Source: Datnioides undecimradiatus
Taxonomy: Eukaryota > Chordata > Actinopteri > Lobotiformes > Datnioididae
Assembly: GCA_008933995.1 (NCBI GenBank)
Contig: WARS01000032.1
Location: 5,627,133-5,691,132, forward strand
Reading direction: 5' to 3'
Length of the DNA: 64,000 bases
In this document: positions 58,310-64,000 of the stretch, piece after piece
Layout: each line of letters opens with the position of its first letter
Position numbering within the stretch: the first letter of the stretch is position 1
Notes under the pieces: model-generated
The model's database searches: none
Told to the model about the DNA's origin: nothing
What the model saw: only the letters and a program-made list of their open reading frames with translations
Translations under genes and position numbers: made by a program

Positions 58310-59975
58310 TTACTCGTGTGCAGCTGAGGATAAGAAGTGGGCACACAGGTAAAGACACTGAAAGTTCCAACACTGGAGTTTCACAACATCCCCCTCATCC
58401 CACCACAGTCCAAAAACCCTCCCTCCGTTTTCTCTTCAATTGGGGCTCCATCAGCTTAGATACGAGCAATATCAGAATAAGTAACATTCAGCAATCGTTT
58501 ACGTGGTTCATTGTTTGCCAGCCTCTATCAGAGTGGGGCTGGGGGTGGGGCTAGCAAATTTTGGCAACGGCATACAGAGAGGCATCAACTTGGGCTCAGG
58601 TACGAAACTGAGGGGCATACATTATACACTGTCTCATATGTTGGGGCTGCAATGTGCTCTGTATTGAAATTCAATGTGAGATGAAGCCTAGTGCAATAAT
58701 GTGCCTGTATATGTATAGTCTACCACAATTTTAATTAACGGTACACTTTTGCAAATATACTAAGCAGTTTTTAGATTAGTGATTAGGTGTGTAAATGCAA
58801 GTTAATTTGGTGTCATGTGTAAAGTTGAGAACAGCCCCAACATAAGTCTAAACGAACAGTACAAATGCAAATCATTCATGCTCACCATAGCCGTCATATC
58901 CGTCGCGGTAGGTTCCAGAGCGGTCACTATATCCACCCTGACCCCTGTAATTAAGACAGACTAGTTTTAATATTAACACCTATTAGCAATTCATAAAATT
59001 AGTTTAGATATTTAGTCAACTGAATTTCAGCTACAACTTCAGTGTCTTACCTATTTTCTCTGTAGCCAGAGTATCCTCCACTCCTGTATCCACCGCTACC
59101 AAAGCTCCTTTCTCCACCTCCGAAGCCCCTGTCACCGTAACTCCTGTCACCATAGCTCCTGTCGCCATTGTATCCTCCGCCTCCAAAGACAATACCATAG
59201 CGACAAATGAGAAACATGGGGCATTAATAGTAATTAGAACAAATACATATTCACAATGTCGACAGCAGGTTTTCACCTCTGGAGTAACCTCTCCCACCTC
59301 TCCCCCGGGGTCCGCTGAATCTGCCGCCTCTTTGGCCTGACTGGAAACCTCCTCTGGCGCGTCCACCCTTGCCTGCTTCATCCACACGGATAGCCCGTCC
59401 ATCTAGGGTCTGTGAGACAAAAGGACAATTGTTTAGGAAAAATTAAAAATATTTTTTTTAAAAAAAGCTGTGAGTCTATAAATAAAAAAAAAATACCATA
59501 AAGAAAACTACATTTATTGATTGAGCACATGCATGAGATCGATCAAATTGTCATTAAGCCTCATCGTTGTGGTAAAATAAAAAAAATAAAAAATTATAAA
59601 CACGTTAATATCGTAGTAAATCATGTGCTGTTCCTTTACCTTGCCGTTCATTGCCGTCATTGCATCTTTCGCATCATCTGCATTATCGTATTTCACGAAG
59701 CCGAAACCGCGAGATCTCCCCGTCTCTTTGTCTCTGATCACGTCCACTATTGGAGGGAACGAAAGTACATTTAGGAAAAAAAGAAACGTTCTTGTCACAC
59801 ACTGAATTTAAAAGTCACTTAATGTGGACAGTAACTGGATTTCTAAATGAAATATAATCTCTAAACGGAATCAACCTTTTTCGATGGTTCCGTATTTGCC
59901 GAAGGCCGCAGCCAGAGACTCCTCGTTCGTCTCGAAGCTCAGCCCTCCGATGAACAGTTTACCCTCGTCCGACAT
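58310..59975 (-). CDS. cirbp: Cold-inducible RNA-binding protein
   Basis: CIRBP is a glycine-rich RNA-binding protein that stabilises mRNAs under cold and stress. Six coding exons on the minus strand join in phase: 59876-59975, 59640-59746, 59277-59409, 59051-59180, 58886-58944 and 58310-58323. They give 180 residues (human 172). The single RRM fills the N-terminal half: RNP2 is LFIGGL at residues 7-12 and RNP1 is RGFGFVKY at 46-53. The rest is an RGG/GY-rich low-complexity tail with RGRGGRGYS and repeated SYGDR units. The last coding exon adds only AAHE before the stop. The first coding exon starts at an acceptor (59987) 11 bases before the ATG, so exon 1 is untranslated, with a likely donor at 60752/60751. 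The first coding-intron donor (GTTGAT) is weak. Transcription order midn then cirbp matches human. Confidence 0.95.
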
Positions 59976-60751
59976 CTTCAATGTAGCTACAACAAGAAAA
60001 CAGTCCCGTGAAGCAAACACACAAATCAAGCAAACAGCTAAAAAACAACTGAGCGTCCTCGTTTAGTAAACATCGGGAAATATCGCCAGCGATCGGAGTC
60101 CGAAAGTAGGTCACTGGTCCCGTTACACGACAAACCCATAAACTCACGCTACTTGCGCATTTTGTTGATAAAGTGTTTCAGTCCCGCTAACAATGCTCCA
60201 ATTACATCTGACGAAAAAACGATTTTATTTTCATTAAAAAAAAAGCAAAATAAATGTTTCCGCCGTTCACGGACACACGTCGAGCTAGGCCTCAGGCCCT
60301 CAAACGTGGTGCCATTAGATTAGCAGATTGGACAGCAGGAAAAATCCTTTCAGCGCCATTTTGTAGCACCGAGCTCATGGCCTACTTTTGTTTCCCCGAC
60401 CGATATAGCAGTTAGCTTCATGTGCCTCCAGATACCTTATTTTTCGGGTTACATAATTCTTCAAATGAACAAATAATTCGGGTAATAATGACAAAAAATG
60501 AAACATTTTGAGTAGTAATACAGTGCAAACCATTGTAGCACAGTCGTAGTTGATGCTATTTGGTTATTTTAACGTTACATCGTATTAATTGTAATATGCT
60601 AATACTCACAGCAGAGCGCTTTTAAAGTAGCATTGAATGTTTAATTTCAGGCCTATGGCGACCAGGTATGTATTGCAAATACATACGTGAATTAATACGT
60701 CTATTGAGCTGCAGAACATCGTAAGAAATGAATTAAAAAAATAGCCATTAC

Positions 60752-61015
60752 CTTTTCCCTGACAGGTACGGAGCAGATGACTTACAGGGCTGCACGTCGA
60801 ATGAGAGGGGGGAGAGAGCGCGCGCCGGTTTTCACTGCTCTGCGCTATGACGTCTTCTTCCGTTAGTTTATTGATGGTTCAGTAAGTAACACAGCGCCCC
60901 CGCTATACGAGGTGGTATAACGGCATGGTTGTTTGTGCTCCCCGGGGCTTTACCGTTCTACAATTTCATTTGGCAGAAGTATTTATCGAAAGAGACGTGT
61001 ATATATATGACGTCA
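60752..61015 (-). promoter_or_regulatory. cirbp: cirbp 5' non-coding exon and promoter with CRE sites
   Basis: On the minus strand an AAAAG|GTAATG donor at 60752/60751 would end an untranslated first exon. The exon and upstream DNA include a CpG-rich patch at 60.78-60.86 kb. A near-consensus CRE (TGACGTCT) lies at 60848-60855, and a perfect TGACGTCA lies at 61008-61015. The transcription start is probably between about 60.8 and 60.9 kb. Confidence 0.45.
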
Positions 61016-62325
61016 AAGAAAGCCACAGACCACGCAGACAAGTGCTATGAAATTAGTTGAGTCTAATATGACATAGGTGTCTTCAGGAAAAGCATGATGT
61101 CGATTTAACTCCTAGAGTTGTTGCTCCGTATTAAAACATCATAAATTACCAAACTGTACACCCACCACTTGATTCAAGTTAAAATGAAATAATTGTAGAA
61201 ATACAGAAGAACTTAGTTTCAACTGTAGTTTCGCAGTTTCATGTGGGGGAGCATGCCTATCAAACACAAACTGTCTTTCCAGTATGAGCAGCACAGCAGG
61301 TGTCGAGAATTTGTAAGTTTTGTAGTCTGTGCACAGTTTCAATGTGAAACTTTCAACTGCAGCTGCAGTAAGCAAAACATGCAACACTCACAGTTCAGTA
61401 AAACTCTTCTGTTGCTATCAGTGCATTTCTACTGGACAGCTTTTATGTAAAAAGTCATCATCACTGACTTAGTAGCAAGGGCTTTGCATAATGCAACAGT
61501 CCTACTTGGTTGATTTGCCAAGCAAACAAATAGCTATATATAGCTTTAAGTCAGGTGAGATCAGAAGGCAACAAACCATTTAACCTTGCTGCAAAGACCC
61601 TGAATGGTCCTGGTCAAAGTCAGGAACCTGATGAATTATTGGGCACATTGTGAATATCGTTATATCAGGGGGTTAAGGAGAGCTTCATAGGCTGTGTGAG
61701 AACTGAGAACCTTCCTCCTTCATACCATTACCCTTCAGCTCCCTCACAGACACCAGGTGCCAAATATCACACAAGCATTGCGGTTCTCTCTGTATGTCAT
61801 CCCTGAATAAAAACTCCAGAGAACTTTATCAAATGACAGACAAACATCACTCAACACACACACAAATTTGTTTTTGGATAGTTTTTTTTCTGAATTCTTT
61901 AAAGACATGTTTACATTAATATTGCATAAGGAAAACATTTAGATCTTCTGCACAGACCAAAACATACCGTTTACATTCAAGACATGTACGTTTAAGGCAT
62001 TAGAATACATAAATAGACATACAGGAAGAGGTTGTTGTACAAACAACTCGATGTTTAACATGAAAATGTACATTGGAATTGCTACATAACAGTGAGTGCT
62101 GTGGTGTTGCATGAAGTAACATGCTCAGTATAGTGACAGCCACAGGGAATCTGATTCCACTGAGCTTTCAGGTCTACATTCTCCAGAAATGGTCACAGAG
62201 TAAAAATAGCAACAAAGCAGACACTCTGCTGCTGGTCAGAGATCAGCTCTGGTCGTCTTAATAGTTCCTCAAGGCACCCTTTGCTCATCAGAAGGCTGCC
62301 ATCACAGTGGGTGGATCTTGTCCAA
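61016..62325 (-). other. cirbp-midn spacer and midn 3' UTR
   Basis: There is no gene here that I can support. The midn 3' UTR should occupy at least the part just below 62325. I found no clear minus-strand AATAAA to define its end. A CA-rich patch lies near 61.86 kb. Confidence 0.4.
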
Positions 62326-63815
62326 CTAGGGACAATGGTGGCGTTGCTGGTACAGGTGAGACGTTTTTGAGAGGTGTGACTTCCTGCGAGTCCGCCTGCG
62401 AAGACGCCTCTGATGCATCAAAAACTGCAGGCGTTCCAGCTTACAATGCAACGCTTGATTCTCCTGTGTGGGAGAGAGGGGTGTGTGATTCTCCCCACCT
62501 ACAGAAGACAGAAGAAAACACAACATTAGACATTACACAAAAGTAAAGTTACTCTATTGTGTTATGTCATGAATTCTTAAATTTATCATTTTGTCTTTAT
62601 TTTGGTAGGAGACTAAAAGCTTGAGAGAACAAAGTTCTATATACTGAGTCCCAATGCAAGAATTCATTGATGAAGCCAGGACCGAATTAGAGGTACAACA
62701 CTAGGGCAAATATTTGACAAATGGGAGGACAGAGCTGTCAAACAGGGCACACACTATACTCTCTTCCACAGTTATGAACCAAACCCACGGTTATGAACCA
62801 TATTTTTTATCTGTACTTGCAGCACATAAAAATATGGTTCATAACCATATAAGAATGTCAAACAATTCAAAAGAGAAAACAAAAAAGAGGTCAAAATGAT
62901 GAGAATACATGCATGAGGTAATAAGCTGAGGGAAACAGATGAGTAAAAAAGAGTTGCAGATGAAATGTAGACTTTAGGCCAAGTCATAGACTCTCATACG
63001 CACTCTCAAACACGGCATAAATGAATGGCCTTTTACCACAGCACTAAAAATGGGGTCAGTGCTATTTAAGCCAACTGATAGATATTTACAAAAGCAAAAA
63101 ATGCAAAGTGTAACATAAAATGTTTTCAGTGTGCAAAATAAAATGGGTAAAGCTGACCTGGAGTTTGTCTGACGTGCTCTGCTGTCTGGCTCATCAGCGT
63201 CTGGCTCTTTGCTTTGCTTTGCTCCTCAGCTGAGAGCACCTGACTGACTGGAGGATTTGAACCAGGACATTGGAGATGAGAGAGGGCAGGTGGAGCCCTC
63301 TGGTGGTCGTAAGCAGCTCTGAGGAGGTCATGGAGGATTTGGAGAATGATGGTGATGCCATTGCGAGGATGGCTGGTGCTGCTCTGACTGCAAGGGGCCA
63401 AAGTGCCTGACGGGATGAGAGCAGGAACAAATGAGAAAGAGTGAGAATAGTGGATGAAAAAGAACTAGCATACACTGAGACAGAATACATAGAAGCAATG
63501 AATAGTCGATCGATTAACTAGAAGGTCTGTTATCAAGCAAAAACCCCACTGAATGATGTTGTTTTTCTTGTAATGTCACAGTAAACTAAATATTGCTTGG
63601 TTTTAGGCTGATGGTGGGAATCAATAAAAAGCCACCTCCCCTGCATGTCCCTGGCCCATGGGAATGAAATGAAAATGTTGTCATCAGGCTGAGTTGCTCA
63701 TACACTTACCAGAAAACGTCCCAGAGAAGACGCCTGGAGAGTGGCTCATAAAACTTTCTATGACTGCTCCTGGCTCTTTGCACAGCTCCGCAGTGGAGGA
63801 GGTGTGAACATCACT
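62326..63815 (-). CDS. midn: Midnolin, C-terminal part (gene continues beyond the right edge)
   Basis: Midnolin is a nuclear ubiquitin-like-domain protein that brings short-lived proteins such as immediate-early transcription factors to the proteasome without ubiquitination. Three minus-strand exons are present and join in phase: 63710-63815, 63158-63406 and 62326-62498. They encode about 175 C-terminal residues; the ubiquitin-like and Catch regions lie outside the window. The identifying block is CKEPGAVIESFMSHSPGVFS, followed by SGTLAPC and ILQILHDLLRAA. The proteasome-binding helix region corresponds to residues reading ILQILHDLL and later CKLERLQFLMHQRRLRRR. Human midnolin continues about 60 residues past the basic stretch, whereas here the frame stops after some 20, so the serine-rich and acidic end is missing or encoded by an alternative exon. 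Confidence 0.92.
62789..62846. repeat. Perfect 19-bp inverted repeat in a midn intron
   Basis: The left arm at 62789-62807 (GGTTATGAACCATATTTTT) is exactly complementary to the right arm at 62828-62846, with a 20-base loop. A third partial copy (GTTATGAACC) lies at 62771-62780. It would form a stable hairpin in RNA from either strand, although its stem is shorter than a typical microRNA precursor. Confidence 0.85.
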
Positions 63816-64000
63816 CTGGAAAACAAGAAGGAAAAAGATGATCCTACACTTTCACTGTCTATTATGTGGATAAAAACTAGTGAGACTATTGAATACTTGA
63901 TATTTTAAACTTTAAACTCATTTGTTATGGGTTGTGTTTCTAATGTATGCTATAATACATACATCGTACATATCGTATACATCGTAGTGACACCACGATG

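Noticed and set aside
58533-58551. G-rich block in the last cirbp intron as a G-quadruplex
   Set aside because: It has only three G-runs with no clear fourth within short range.

Overview
The window is nuclear DNA of a vertebrate and most likely a percomorph teleost. The genes are intron-rich with short internal exons, the proteins align along their length with remembered vertebrate orthologues, the DNA is rich in (CA)n microsatellites, and several diverged stretches resemble repeats typical of fish genomes. There is no prokaryotic, plasmid or phage signature, and no CRISPR array or tRNA/rRNA gene that I can support.

Seven protein genes can be built exon by exon. From left to right they are slc25a42 (minus, CDS 9131-11757), armc6 (minus, 15825-18196), mau2 (plus, 19603-25128), gatad2a (plus, CDS 41808-48884, with a probable GC-rich 5' exon near 32.6-33.2 kb), ndufa13 (plus, 51171-54981), cirbp (minus, 58310-59975) and midn (minus, 3' part only, 62326-63815, running off the right edge). 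All six complete genes give open, phase-consistent reading frames of 326, 468, 598, 746, 144 and 180 residues. They are housekeeping genes: mitochondrial CoA carrier, armadillo protein, cohesin loader subunit, NuRD subunit, complex I subunit, cold-inducible RNA-binding protein, and midnolin of the ubiquitin-independent proteasome route.

Layout. Positions 1-9130 hold no clear gene: microsatellites, one weak plus-strand terminal exon (3248-3340) with a poly(A) signal, and probably the slc25a42 3' UTR. armc6 and mau2 are divergent and share about 1.4 kb of 5' DNA. Between mau2 and gatad2a (25.1-32.6 kb) lie the mau2 3' UTR, a decayed LINE tail and other diverged interspersed repeats. gatad2a has a very long first intron. 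The ndufa13-cirbp gap (55.1-58.3 kb) holds two unrecognised ORFs with splice-like borders and probably the cirbp 3' UTR.

The gene order combines blocks that are separate in human chromosome 19: ARMC6-SLC25A42 and MAU2-GATAD2A-NDUFA13 in 19p13.11, and MIDN-CIRBP in 19p13.3. No wholly new system is evident. The most notable observations are a U12-type intron flanking an 18-nt exon in mau2, a GC-AG intron beside a 26-nt exon in slc25a42, two alternative but nearly identical cirbp C-termini, a perfect 19-bp hairpin in a midn intron, and promoter-type motifs (CRE, YY1, ZNF143-like, paired CACGTG). Gene names rest on remembered protein families; no database search was run.
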